Part shown: positions 47,901 through 59,043 of the stretch, piece after piece
How the letters are laid out: every line of letters starts with the position of its first letter
Numbering within the stretch: the stretch's first letter is position 1
Assembly: GCA_907165275.2 (NCBI GenBank)
Contig: OU015659.1
Location: 4,320,501 to 4,384,500 of the forward strand
Length of the DNA stretch: 64,000 nucleotides
DNA from: Zygaena filipendulae
Taxonomy: Eukaryota > Arthropoda > Insecta > Lepidoptera > Zygaenidae
Direction of reading: 5' to 3'
Notes under the pieces: model-generated
Database searches by the model: none
What the model was told of the DNA's origin: nothing
What the model saw: the letters and a program-made list of their open reading frames with translations, nothing else
Position numbers and translations under genes: made by a program

Positions 47901-50900
47901 GTTAAAACCACCATGCATTCTGATTGCACTAAACAATAATTCAATATGATCCTGATTAATTTTATAGGTTGAAATGAATTTTAGTATACCTTCATCTAAG
48001 TATTTACATAAATATTTGAGACTTTCTATACACACTAACATTCCTAAAAATCCTGTACTTGCTTGAGTATTCAAAACAGGTTTAAAACTTTTGATAACTA
48101 TTTTCATTTGTTGATTGTGCTCTTTATATGAACGTTTTCTAGAATGTTTTATATTTAAGTTTATAATATATTGTTGTGCATTGTCTAAATAAGCAAGAAT
48201 GTAGTCTTTATTGCCATTAAAAATAGGGTGACTAAATTCATGCTGTTTCAAATCTCTAGTATTAAATATATCAAATAAATTATTCCATAATAAAATAAAC
48301 TTCTCAGTAGCTTCACTGCTTTTAAACTCAGGTAAATAAAGATCTTCTCTACAAAACTTCAGCGCAGTTGCAACGCTCCTGCTTAACAACTGCGAAGCAA
48401 GCTTTACCTTCATTATATTATTACGAAACTCTAAATGTCGTTTTGTTAATTTATTGGCTAAGTGAAGGCCTTCTTTTTCCTGCAACTCATGTAGTTTTTC
48501 CAGATAACTCCAATTAATTTCATTTTCATCATCATCTAGAAAAATCTTTTTGCTTTCGAAATGATTTCTGATTAATTTACACATATGAACAGGATCAAGG
48601 AAAACAGCTACATCTTCATTTGACGACGGGTGCTTGAAGGTAGTTTTCAACTTTTTGTGATCTTTTATTTGACATCCCAATATTTCCATGGCAGATATAT
48701 TTGTGGGATGTCCATCAAAGGTAACTGTTATAACACGCACGCCTACTTCATGGCATTTCCTTAAACATAGTGAAATTAAATTCGATTTTTGTAATCCTGA
48801 TAGTCCATGCACTAAAAAGTAGCCTATAGGAAGTTTCCAGTGCTCAGTTAAACACACTAATAGGAAAACATATGCCTCTGATGCTAATACAGAATTGTCA
48901 CTTGTACCAGTGCCCATATCAACATACCCGTGGTTATGGTTTTGGTCCCATATATTTTGTTGGCGTATGGCCATTTCGTCCGCCATTAGTGCGCAAATAA
49001 CTTTGGCCTTAGCAGCTTTTAATTTTAATAATGTGAACGCTTCTTCAGTAAAACCCGGAGCGCCATCGACGTTGCGATACCATTTGCCTAAAGTTTTTTT
49101 ATGAGGTAAACATGTACTAAATTTACTCCTAACATAATCGTATGCAGATGGAGAGTAAAAATTTAAAGTTAGACAAAATTTCTTAAGTTCCGTAGTATAT
49201 TTTGGCGTAATTTTCTTTGCATTTTTATGTTTTTTATATATATTACTAAACAAGTCTGCCGCGATAATATTTTTACATAAAATATTATATATATCATTAT
49301 CAATGAATCGTTCTTGCTTTAAAGACCTGATGATACTTCGTAAGCTACAATTAGCTTTTTTCAGTCGAAGATTCTTTTCACGCAAGGTTTTAATTATTCT
49401 TGCATGTTTAAATTGCAAAATAGTCTTATCGCGAAGCATTTTCTTTAGTTTTATTCTTCTTGGTGTATCAAAAATAGAACTGATATCAGAATAATCATCA
49501 ATTGGCGGAGTTTTAGCACCAGAAGCTGTAATTGTTTCTTTAATAACTGGTGTACTTGTACTTGTGTTTGGTTCTGCTACTACCGTACTGTTATTATAAA
49601 TGTTGTCGGATGGTACAGAAGACAAAAATAATGCATTCTGTGGGACAATTCCCTTAAACAATCTTTTTAAACCACTTTTTGTGGAGTAGAAATCGCTCTC
49701 ATTGAAATGAGCTGAACATATTACACTGCGTTTCCCTGGTTTCCACCAACTTTCCTGTCGACTGAGTTGTACAATAGCAGTCCAACGATAAAAAATAGCA
49801 GGATCAGCAGGAAATCTAAAACAAGCGAATGTAATAATAATTAATAAGACTGCATGCATTTATTGCATATAGTTACAACAAACAAACGAAGATCGTTGTA
49901 ATTCCACACACGTGAAGTTGATTGAACATTAAAATTTAAATTAAAAAATATTACAAAGACTTGCATTAAATAACGAAATAATAAAATTCTTTTCTGAAAT
50001 CCTAAATGAATATAGTAAGATTATTGTATGTAATATATATACTTATTCATTTTAATATTGAATGATGGAACAATCATTATTTCAAATATGGGGAAATGAA
50101 TTTTATGGCACGGCAACACTGAATAGCAATATGTCACAAATTGTTATTGTTTATATTTCTAGTTGTTTAACGTTGAAATTAACAAAATACAGAATACTTA
50201 CTGATGGTATGTGATTCCTGTGTCTTTCTTATTTTTTGTAGTATTATTTTTACACAACTTCACTACACAACCCGGCATTTTTCTTTGTGTTTTTCGTCAA
50301 GTTTAACAGAACACGTGACACGTCAACGCGACACTTTGGTTGCAACAAGACTGACTCGAGTACGCCAGAATAGGCGTAGTATCTGTTGCCGCATTTTACT
50401 AGTGCACCGGCGGTATCTAGTCGGAGCGCAGCGGAGACCAATCATTTATCTAAGACAGATAATATAATACTGACATAAAGTATATTTCAATCATATTATT
50501 GTTTATTTTTTTAAATGGGGTGTATCAGGTTTTCAGTTAATTCATTAACACGTTGTATATATCATAATTAAAAAAGTTTATGGTTCTTTTTTCATATATA
50601 TTCACTACGCTAAATTTAAAATAGACATATTTTGTTTTAAATTAATTCGATTTTATCAGTTTTGCAAAAATTATTCACATTATGATTATATTTGTAGATA
50701 ATTATTTTTTAAAACAATTTTTTTTTGTAATGAAAGCTTGTCTGTTGATTTTTATTTCACTTTATTGGTACAGTAAGGTTTATGAGAAATGAGATGAGAA
50801 TAAGAAATTCCGAAAAGGAGCTTTTAGGTTTTAAAGTGCACTTTCATATTTCTTTAAATAAGACTCTTACTTTGTATGGCATGCTCTCAAAAAAGATAGA

Positions 50901-52836
50901 TGTTGCTGATATCTTCTTTGTGGGTGTGAAGAACCCATGGGTCAAATGGCCACCATCAGGGAGGTCTAACCCCATAATCCTGCCATGTGGTTCCACAATG
51001 CCAGTGTACACAGCAAAATTTGCTGGTGATCCTGAAAATATATCCAATGTTTAAATGGGAGCAATTTATTCCTTTTTTGTAGTACTAGTATAGTTTTATG
51101 ATGGTAGTGGTACCTATTTTAAACCCTACACACTACTCAATATTGGAAATGAAGTCTCAACTTCTTTTTCCTTAAACACGGAGATTTGACTCTTGGTAAA
51201 AGTAATCCCTGTAGCCATTGAGATATTAGTTAAATTTTGAAAATTACCTTCCTGTTACATCAAAATTTAAGTAAACCACTTTGACTGTATAGCAAAATTA
51301 AAAACCTGCAAGGGAATCCCTACATATTATAAAACAAAGTCCTCTGCCGCATCTGTCTGTTTGTGATAAACTCAAAAATTACTGAACAGATTTTCATGTG
51401 GTTTTCACCAATAGATAGAGTGATTCAACAGGAAGGTTGATACATATAGTTTATCTTGGAATTCCTGAGGGAACTCGAAAATTACCGCGGGTGAAACCAC
51501 AGGGGACAGCTAGTGTATAAGATACATGGTACAGTTGGAAGTTAAATACCTACATATTGGGAATCTGAATCCTGGAATCAAAGGAAACGGATAACAACCA
51601 ATGAATAGTTTATTAAAAGTTTGTAAAAATTTTGGATATAGATTGTATCAAGAGCTTGCTTTCTTTTAATAAAAATAGAAAATGGAAGAATGCATTACCT
51701 GAATATGGTTGGACGTTGCACCCCCATTCGTCTGCACTGAGTCTGTAGGCTTCCAAAGCACGTTTTTGTGTCAATAATTCAATCTCATCTATGAATTCAT
51801 TACCACCATAGTATCTGGAAATTCACACAATAAAGTGTAAATGTGTACTTAACTGTTATAATAAAAACAATTCAATGGCAAATGGAATATATTATATTAT
51901 GTTACCTCTGGTGTGGCATGCCTTCAGAGTATTTGTTGTGAAGACATGAGCTTAGGCACTGCAGTACAGGGAGTGAAGTGAAGTTCTCTGAAGCGATCAT
52001 TTCCAATCCGGCCTCCTGTCGTTTCTTTTCATTGTGGATAATATTATACAGCTCAGGGTCTGTGTCCCACAGGTGTCCAGTCATCATTTGATTGGTCATG
52101 GTTGATGTGCTGTGTAAATATCTTATTGGAATATTTTTCTGCAAGTGGGTAATTTAAAAAAATAAAAATTTGGTCCAAAATAATAATCTAAATTTGCTTT
52201 AGCCACTAGGAATATAAATTAACGTCCCATATCAAAATTTTCTAAATGTATAATGCTGGCATTCAATAATATCTGTACCAATTGCTACAGAAAATGACCT
52301 TATGTTCCGAGATAACACGAATAACACGATAGCGCAATATTAACTACAGTTGATTCTTTACATAGGTACCTAGGTATTATGAATACAATATTATAATAAT
52401 GTACTTACGTAGGTGGGCACTTACAATAATTTATTTTTAGTAATTTAGAAAATACACCTAAAATCTAAATACTACTGTATAATGTTATATTTTGTATAAT
52501 TTGGCGTTTAAAATAAAACCGCATACATACAACTTACAGAAGCGCACACGCAGCGTGGAATCAAGAATTTAACCAATGGTAACCATAACCTTTTACAATT
52601 CGTTGATAAAAACCTTATGTATTGTGACCAGTGACAGTTCGTTAGTTTGAGTTTTTGTAATAGAATTCGCTGCTATGATTGGTCGGTCGTATCGTGGTTT
52701 CTTGTACAAGTATAATGTAATCACTTACACGAATGTCTCTTTTAGACTGCACTATCTGAAATTTTGGTTGCAAAATTTGCTTTGAATATCTATTTGTAAC
52801 GCCGTAATAACAAGACCAAAATAGTTTATTATTCAT
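41934..52836 (-). CDS. SHMT: Serine hydroxymethyltransferase (8 exons)
   Basis: Exons 52836-52729, 52138-51906, 51814-51699, 51031-50871, 46417-46222, 45950-45679, 44949-44730 and 42172-41934 join in phase with GT-AG borders to 514 aa (human SHMT2 is 504). The PLP enzyme interconverts serine plus tetrahydrofolate with glycine plus 5,10-methylene-THF. Signatures: [48 protein letters not shown], and the PLP Lys at about 290 in [16 protein letters not shown]. The first exon is a basic, acidic-poor leader typical of mitochondrial import. A second Met (52099-52097) before [10 protein letters not shown], in strong context (ACCATGA), would give a cytosolic form. Residues EGMPHQR replace the usual EGYPGQR. 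Intron 4 carries a complete P-element-like transposon. Confidence 0.97.
43441..43625 (-). mobile_element. LINE 3' tail fragment in an SHMT intron
   Basis: An (ATCA)n tract at 43441-43462 is followed by AAGTATTCTTTATTGTTACC and a GGGCGGCCTTATTGCTAAAG phrase. The order (tail then terminal UTR) matches the LINE at 29353 in the same orientation. No coding part remains. Confidence 0.6.
43860..44009 (+). mobile_element. Solo left end of a P-element-like transposon
   Basis: It begins CAACGTGTTAACGAACTAAC and tracks the left end of the full element (46582 on) for about 150 bp, through TATAGGTTATATTTTTTC and GGCGCGTACGCCGCCCGC. It differs by substitutions and small indels, so it is not a recent duplicate. 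No right end was found. It sits in the last SHMT intron. Confidence 0.85.
44257..44483. repeat. MITE with 20-bp terminal inverted repeats
   Basis: CTCGGGCCACACTAACGGGA on the left is mirrored by TCCCGTTAGTGTGGCCCCAG on the right with one mismatch. It is 227 bp, non-coding, in the last SHMT intron. No target duplication was clear. Confidence 0.8.
44500..44650. other. Intronic stretch of SHMT without features
   Basis: Nothing recognisable between the MITE and the SHMT exon at 44730. It contains normal AT-rich intron sequence. Confidence 0.3.
45273..45514. mobile_element. hAT MITE with decayed 8-bp duplication
   Basis: CAGTGGTTCTTAACC at the left is inverted as GGTTAAGAACCACT-type sequence at the right (one end base differs). 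The flanks TTATACAA and TTAAACCA agree at six of eight positions. Internal GGTCCGCGGACCAC is a further palindrome. It lies in an SHMT intron. Confidence 0.75.
46852..46896 (+). repeat. Subterminal inverted repeat, left arm
   Basis: A 45-bp sequence is exactly complementary to 50410-50454 and lies 243 bp inside the left terminal repeat. Drosophila P has an internal inverted repeat of only 11 bp. By analogy this may be a transposase or host-factor binding site. Confidence 0.9.
47151..50278 (-). CDS. P-element/THAP9-like transposase (2 exons)
   Basis: Exon 1 is 50278-50202 and exon 2 is 49815-47151. The join is in phase 2 (GTAAGT donor, TGTTTTAG acceptor) and gives 913 aa without internal stops. 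The join restores a full THAP zinc finger: Cys4 and Cys9 from exon 1 ([12 protein letters not shown]), then HQFPADP, Trp37, and Cys59/His62 (VICSAHF). Exon 2 alone lacks the first cysteine pair. A coiled-coil region (about 140-190) follows, then an RNase H-like domain with Asp at about 305 (ALMADEMAI) and Asp at about 393 (VTFDGHPTN). The C-terminal [15 protein letters not shown] motif is typical of P transposases. An AATAAA on the minus strand lies at about 47037. Intactness suggests it could be functional or recently so. Confidence 0.93.
50410..50454 (-). repeat. Subterminal inverted repeat, right arm
   Basis: Exact complement of 46852-46896. It lies between the right terminal repeat and the transposase start (about 130 bp upstream of the ATG), so it overlaps the probable promoter region. 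Confidence 0.9.
50410..50528. promoter_or_regulatory. Probable 5' region of the P-like transposase gene
   Basis: This short stretch between the transposase ATG (50278) and the right terminal repeat (50529) must hold its promoter if the element is autonomous. The only structure visible is the 45-bp inverted repeat arm. No TATA box was assigned. Confidence 0.3.
51325..51513 (+). mobile_element. Helitron-like element in SHMT intron 3
   Basis: It has ACATATTATAAAACAAAGTCC, the body with GTGATAAACTCAAAAATTAC and a GGGTGAAACCACAGGGG hairpin, then CTAG (51510-51513). The 5' terminus is slightly altered. Confidence 0.75.
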
Positions 52837-53193
52837 TTTAACACTGTTTTATTAAATAGAAGTCTATTAATCGTACTGTATGACGGTCTTATACTTGAAA
52901 TAACAAGGTATTTTTATCTGAAATGATAACCTATTATGAACTCTACAGAACTCTACGGCGATTGACGGGTTAACGTCAGTGACGATTGACGTTCGGTTTT
53001 ACGATTGCGTAAGCCTTTGGTGTCTGTTTGGTGTAAACAAAAAACAACGATTGTAGGTAAACTTCAAACACGGATTGTTGCGAATCACAAACCACATAAT
53101 ATTAATATTACCTCAGACGAAATAATTTGAGATTATTGCACTAGCGGTGCCCCGCGATTTCACCCGCGTGAGACGCTTTTATATAGCAACTTG

Positions 53194-53260
53194 CTAGCTG
53201 TGCCCCGTGGTTTCATCCGCGTTAATTTCGGAGTTCCCGCGGGAATTCCGGGATAAAAAG
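53194..53260 (-). mobile_element. Helitron-like 3' end fragment
   Basis: CTAG at 53194-53197 is followed by CTGTGCCCCGTGGTTTCATC and GGGAATTCCGGGATAAAAAG. A second piece (GTGCCCCGCGATTTCACCCG) lies just before it at 53147. Confidence 0.6.
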
Positions 53261-53261
53261 T

Positions 53262-53346
53262 ACCCTAATGTAGAGTTCTAGGCGTTTGAGGAAATAAATA
53301 GATATTAACGAGTCAGAGTACCTAATACAGTATAATATCTAATCAC
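53262..53346 (+). repeat. 85-bp direct duplication, first copy
   Basis: The segment with GAGTTCTAGGCGTTTGAGG, AAATAAATAGATATTA and ATAATATCTAATCACAA recurs at 54342-54425 with few changes. The copies flank the GGC repeat and the first Helitron units. Both begin inside a Helitron-like GTACCCTA context. Confidence 0.8.
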
Positions 53347-53463
53347 AATGGTTGCGTACAGACGTAGGTCTCAGACTAAATAAAAAATTTTGATTTGGTC
53401 TGAGACGTAGGTAAAGTAAGTAATTTCCAGTTTGGAGTCGGACTAACCCCTTGGCCACAGTCT

Positions 53464-53632
<169 letters not shown>

Positions 53633-53994
53633 AAAAACAAATGGTAGACAACGCCGCTGCTGCTTTTTGCCGCTGCCGCCGCCTTCACAACCGCAGCCGA
53701 GACTGGCCCGCCCACTGCACACTGGAATAAGCGTTTCGCGGTAAAATACTCACGGTCTCTGGAGACGGATTTTTGAATCGCTCGAATTACTTTTCACGCA
53801 CGGAATAGCAAGATTCGCACGCGAATGCGTGAAATAGTATTTTTGAAATTTCATTTCAGGTGAGTCGTGAAATCTGCAACGAGTGGGTCGGACCATCGAA
53901 AGTTCCCACAGGAATTCCGGGATAAAAAGTACCTTACGTCACTCAGGGTTACTGTGGCTTCCTATAAATGAATTTTTAAAATAGGAACCTATTT

Positions 53995-55233
53995 TAAAAA
54001 TAGCTTACCCCCTACAATCTCACGAACTCCCAAACCCCAGAGTTCCCGCGGGAATCCCGGGATAAAAAGTTGTCACTCAGGATCACTGTAGCTTCCTATA
54101 ACTGAAAGAATTTTTAAAATTGGTTCAGTAGATCCAGAGATAGCTGTTCACCGGTGGGTTTTCCCAAGGGAAATTCGGAGTTCCCGCGGATTCTGCTGAA
54201 CCGATTTTGAAAATTCTTTCACTTATAGGAAGCTACAGAGATCCTGAGTGACAAAAGGTACTTTAAAAATTATAGGTTATTTAAATTTAGGTAAGTTATA
54301 CGCGGTAAATTATAGGTAAATTAAAGGTAAATAAAAAGTACCCTATTTTAGAGTTCTAGGCGTTTGAGGAAATAAATAGATATTATCGAGTCAGAGTAAT
54401 ACGCGCGGTATAATATCTAATCACAAGTTTGTGATTTCGTGAGTTTGTGAGATTGTAGGGGGTAATCTGATCTACTGAAACGATTTCAAAAATTATTTCA
54501 CTATGAAGCTACAGTGATCCTGAGTGACATGTACCTTTTATCTCAGAATTCCCGCGGGAACTCTGGTGGTTGTGAGTTTGTGAGGTTGTAGGGGCTAATC
54601 TCTGAATCTACTGAACCGATTTTGAACATTATTTCACTTAAAGGAAGCTGCAGTAATTCTGAGTGACGTAAGGTAGGTACTTTTTATCCCGGAATTCCCG
54701 CGGGAACTCCAGAGTTTGTGAATTCTTGAGGTTGTAGGGGGTAATCTTTGGATCTGCTGAACCGATTTTAAAAATTCCTTCACTTATAAGGCTACAGCAC
54801 AGTAGCTACTGTGATCCTTAGTGACATAGAGTACTTTTATCCCGGAATTCCCGCGGTAGCTCCGGAGTTTGTGAGATTGTAATCTCTGGATCTACATGAA
54901 CCGATTTTAAATATTATTTCTCTTGTAGGAAGCTAAAGTGAACCCGAGTGACATAGAATGCTTTTATCCCGGAATTCGAGCTGGAACTCCGAAATAACCG
55001 CGGGTGAAACCGCGTGGGTCAACTAGTTAATATTATAAATCTGAAAGTGAGTTTGTTTGTTTATTTGTTTGTCACGCTTTCACGCCTTATCGGTTCAACT
55101 CATTACCATGAAATTTTACATACATGTTGCCGGAGGCACAGAGAAGGACATAGCGTACCTACTTTTATCCTTGAATATCCCCGAGAGCTCCGAAAAAGCG
55201 CGCTGCGCGGGTGAAACGGCGGGGACCAGCTAG
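53995..55233 (+). mobile_element. Tandem array of Helitron-like units
   Basis: About six head-to-tail units of 140-170 bp each carry GTTTGTGAGGTTGTAGGGGG, CTGAACCGATTTTGAAAAT, TCACTTATAGGAAGCTACAG and CCCGGAATTCCCGCGGGAAC. The last unit ends in a proper CTAG (55023-55026). A second-subfamily copy follows directly (CTAG at 55230-55233). Most inner units lack the CTAG end. Confidence 0.8.
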
Positions 55234-55589
55234 TTATTTAAGTAAAGAAATACTTACGTAACAAACGATTAAGTTTTAAGGCAATACAATCCCCTAGGCA
55301 GGTAGAACACAGGTGAAACTGCAAACGACTAATATCCAAGTAAGTACAGTGTACACTGTGCAGTGTACACCCCCACTTGACTAGGGGCGGATAGGTGAAG
55401 GTTACCATAGATACCTAATGCCTACTATGTAGTTTTATGAAGATGGATTGGATCGTATCAGCTTGCCTTTGGGAAAGTTTGATTGCGTGCGTTATTTACA
55501 CGGGCTATTTATTTTAACGATAAGTGCGAAGTGTAAGGGTTGAGAAGAGGATCAAAATCATCGCATCAAAATATCGATCGACCTGTAAC

Positions 55590-55919
55590 TACATAATATT
55601 ATAAAACGAAGTCTTCCGCCGCTGTCTGCCTGTCTATCTCTCTGTCCGCGACAAACTCAAAAACTACTCGACGGATTTTCATGCGTTTGTCACCAATAGA
55701 TAGTACGATTCGTGAGGAAGGTTTTGGTCTGTGGTTTATGTATATAATTTGTGAAGGTTTTGTGATACTTTGTTACGCTTTCGCGCCTTTACTACTCAAC
55801 CGATCATCAAAAAATTTTGCATACACGTTGTCAGGGGTACGTACAGATGAGGACATAGGGTACTTTATGCCTCGGAATTCCCGCAGGAATTAACGCGGGT
55901 GAAACAGGGGAACGGCTAG
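55590..55919 (+). mobile_element. Helitron-like composite
   Basis: ATAATATTATAAAACGAAGTC opens a first unit that breaks off near 55760. It runs into a second-subfamily body (GTTACGCTTTCGCGCC, CATACACGTTGTCAGGGG) ending GGGTGAAACAGGGGAACGG and CTAG (55916-55919). Confidence 0.6.
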
Positions 55920-57034
55920 TAGATACTAATAATAAAAAGAGAAATGACTTCATTTTTCGTACCTATATTTATGATATGATGCATAAACTCAAAAACTAAT
56001 TAACTGATTTTTTAAATTCTTTCTCTTACACAGCTATACCTACCTGGGTAAGTGAAAGAATTTTGTTCCTGGGCATTTTTTATCCCGTGAAATTAACACG
56101 AGTGAAACCATGGGTGATCGAATATTACTTTATAGAGTCACGTACTGTAGGTACTGTACTGTAGGTACTAACTACTAAAAGATTGAGAATTCGATCTCTA
56201 TAATAAAAAAAAATAACTAGAAAAATTGGTTTATTACAACTACAAGACCAGTAGATAGGTCACCTAACTTCACTTAATGTGATAAAGCTAATAACAGCTG
56301 GATATTGGACAAGGATCTCCAGGATAACCGAGACTGGGCTGCCCTTATCCGTTTTTCCCGGCGATGTCTATAGATAACTACATACCTATGGTCCACCTTT
56401 TAATACTTATGATATCACTAGTTGTGCCCCGCGTTTTCACCCGCATGAGTTTCAGAATGAATTCCCGTATAGAAACTCCAAATTAGCCTGATTTACTCGA
56501 CCTTACCTATAACATCAGCTAATTATAGCAGTGAAAGTCCCATCAAAATCGGTCCAAACATTTCGGAGTTTAAAAGAAAATTTTTATAAATGAGAAATTT
56601 CGATTTCGCGCGGGATTTCGATATAAGGGATTATTGGATAGTTTCATTATAGGTACTCCTATTTATATTAGTACTTACTGCCGGTGTTTTCATCGTATTG
56701 TCATCTCCACCCGTTATATTCGTACAACAAACCAAATCGTCCGCCGCTCTCTTTTGCGACAGTGATAAATTGTTATTGCACTCAAATTGCAACCAATCAT
56801 TTGTCTTCGTCTAACGATAATGCTATAGAAACGACTTGGTAACTCCTTGCATTATTAATTCATAATATGACACTGCCCGACCAAGAAGGGTCTGCATAGA
56901 ATTTAACAATCACCTTTGCCGGCATTTGAAAATAAATAGGTAACAATATTTTTCTATTCTTCAAAAAAAGGTTTTGGTTCTGTATGGGTATGAATAAAGA
57001 ATATTTAAATATATGCCCATAATAGCATCAAACC

Positions 57035-57268
57035 TGCCCTCAGAGTCGTTTTAATGATTACTTAATTTTATTTTAAGTGAAGATTTTAAAAACAAAACTG
57101 CCGCAATCAAAGTTAAATTTAGTTATTTATTTTATTTTATTATTTAAATGCTAATTAAGATTTATTTAATGAACGTCTCTAATTGCGAGAGTTATGTTTT
57201 AAGTTATGAGTTGTGTTTGCTTTATCTACTTAAAATTAAGTACCAATTAAAACGACTCTGAGTGCGAA
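57035..57268. repeat. Palindromic MITE, best copy of the 'CTCAGAGTCGTTTTAAT' family
   Basis: CCCTCAGAGTCGTTTTAATG with ATTACTTAATTTTA on the left mirrors TTAAAATTAAGTACCAATTA with AAACGACTCTGAGTG on the right. Other copies are at 1385-1527 and 8440-8655, with a fragment at 37259. Confidence 0.75.
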
Positions 57269-57490
57269 ATTATTAGGTACTTCTTGTTTCAATTCTTCTC
57301 AGGCTACGTGACATGCAAATTGAATTCGATCTATACAAATATAAATGTATAGTTAGGTAGGTACTTAAAGAGAAGAAGATTGATAATCTCTGTCTCGTAC
57401 AAATGATGGATTGATGCCATTTACATACATGAAAACGTCATTCGTCCTTGCTTTTGTGGTCCTTTCAAACCATAGGTATCTACCTATTAC

Positions 57491-57540
57491 CTAGGTAGGT
57501 AGTTAGGTAGTAGGTAGGTAGGTAGGTAGGTAGTTAGGTT
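57491..57540. repeat. TAGG microsatellite
   Basis: An imperfect run of GGTA/TAGG tetranucleotides (TAGGTAGGTAGGTAGG). A short TTCTA run follows at about 57700-57725. Confidence 0.8.
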
Positions 57541-58219
57541 TGCTCAAAAGGATCAGCGGTATAAAAATGCGGAGTGCTTATTTATTTAAAATTATGTAAA
57601 AAATTAGTTTTCAATTACGATTTGTTAGAATTTAAAGTTTTTGTTATTATTGGTAGATGCATTTGAAAAAAAAACAGTTGTGTGATGTGTGAGCAAATAA
57701 AGTCTACTCTATTCTATTCTATTCTAGGTATCTACTTAATATCTGGACCAACGGTGAAAAAAAAATTACACCAAGGATCCGAAAAAAAAAAAACAATTAA
57801 AATGTACGGCAGTAGACGCCTTGTTTTTTCAGTGACAATAACAGGCAAAATCTTTGTGAGTAGGTTCAGTTCGACGTGACACCCAAGTTTTGCTTCTCTG
57901 AAAATTTTCGAAACGGGTAGCTAAAAGTGTTCCGTGGAATCGACAACTTCCAAGTATAGGACTGGAAAAACAGCACCACTTGTAGGACTTTGTGACTATT
58001 TTATTTACTAAGCTGATCTGGGGACACGGTAATGCCCCCGCCAAGACGAGCCAAGCGAAGCGGGAGCACTACCTATCTGTTCTCGAAGCGCTTCGTCGTT
58101 TTTTTGAACTTGGGTTTGGATAATACCAGACAAACGAAATACTCGGGATATGTTGTCAATAGCGAACTTATCAAACATATAAAGTTTTAATTGCATAGCT
58201 CTTATACTTTAGATTTTAT

Positions 58220-58560
58220 TGATATCTAAAAAACCCTGATTTCGTCACTGACTCACTGATGATCATCAAAATTCTTAAGGCATTTCCTAATGTCCTAGAA
58301 AGCTGAAATTTGGCATGTAAGCTAGTAGTAGTACACAAACAACAAAAAAATTATAAAATTTGTAACTTTTATCCCCTAACCCCTTAAACTAGGGGATGGA
58401 AGTTTATGTGAGAATTCCGCAATTTTGACTTACAAAAAGAAATGAAATCCCACCAAAAACATATTCATGTAAAATGATGCCAAGACGAGTCCATATGACG
58501 GGCACTGTCAAAAAGTTATCAGATCTCATGTAGAGCCAAGCTTTTAACTCTACACACCCT
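58220..58560. repeat. Possible dispersed repeat, unclassified
   Basis: The phrases TCACTGACTCACTGATGATC, GCTGAAATTTGGCATGTAAG and ACTTTTATCCCCTAACCCC resemble wording I associate with insect interspersed repeats. There are no terminal repeats and no second copy in the window. Confidence 0.3.
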
Positions 58561-59043
58561 AACTCTACAAGACCTAACTTCTCAAACTCTGCACCTTAGT
58601 CAGAATATGTGGTTTAAGTACCTACTTACTAAATATTTACCTAAACTTTAAATTTAAACAAATGCGTACATAAAAAGCTTTTAAAAAAATACGTATAGTG
58701 TATACCTACAACAATATAATTAATAAGTTCTCGGGATTCTGGGTTATTTGCACGAACTGTACATAGGTATAATAAATAATAATGTATTGAAGTCTGAAAT
58801 AACCTCACACATACGTATTAGATATAATGTCTAAGATTAAAAATTGTGCTCCCAAAATAAATAAAATGTCCTTCTCTATTATAGTATATATACTTGTTCT
58901 TAGTGAATTTCACTACAGACTCGTGTTTTTTAGGATTAAAGATTTACGAACAAATCTAGTGTAAGTATAAAATACATGCATTTTAAATCCGCGTCTTATA
59001 AAACAAGTTTTCCGGTCGTATGCAAAAAGTTGAGGCGATGAGT

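Larger units (their letters stand above)
46582..50555 (-). mobile_element. Complete P-element-like transposon in SHMT intron 4
   Basis: Terminal inverted repeats of 27 bp, perfect, lie at 46582-46608 and 50529-50555, beginning CAACGTGTTAATGAATTAAC. A second perfect inverted repeat of 45 bp lies inside (46852-46896 and 50410-50454, with CTGCGCTCCGACTAGATACC). Between them is a complete THAP-domain transposase gene. The element is 3974 bp and fills almost all of the 4453-bp intron. No clear 8-bp duplication was seen: the flanks AAAATATG and TATATATC do not match. It has the same transcriptional sense as SHMT. Confidence 0.92.

Noticed and set aside
47151..49859. Transposase starting at the Met at 49859 as a single-exon gene
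   Set aside because: The first 15 residues are intron translation ahead of a TTTTAG acceptor, and the THAP finger would lack two cysteines. The two-exon model is better.
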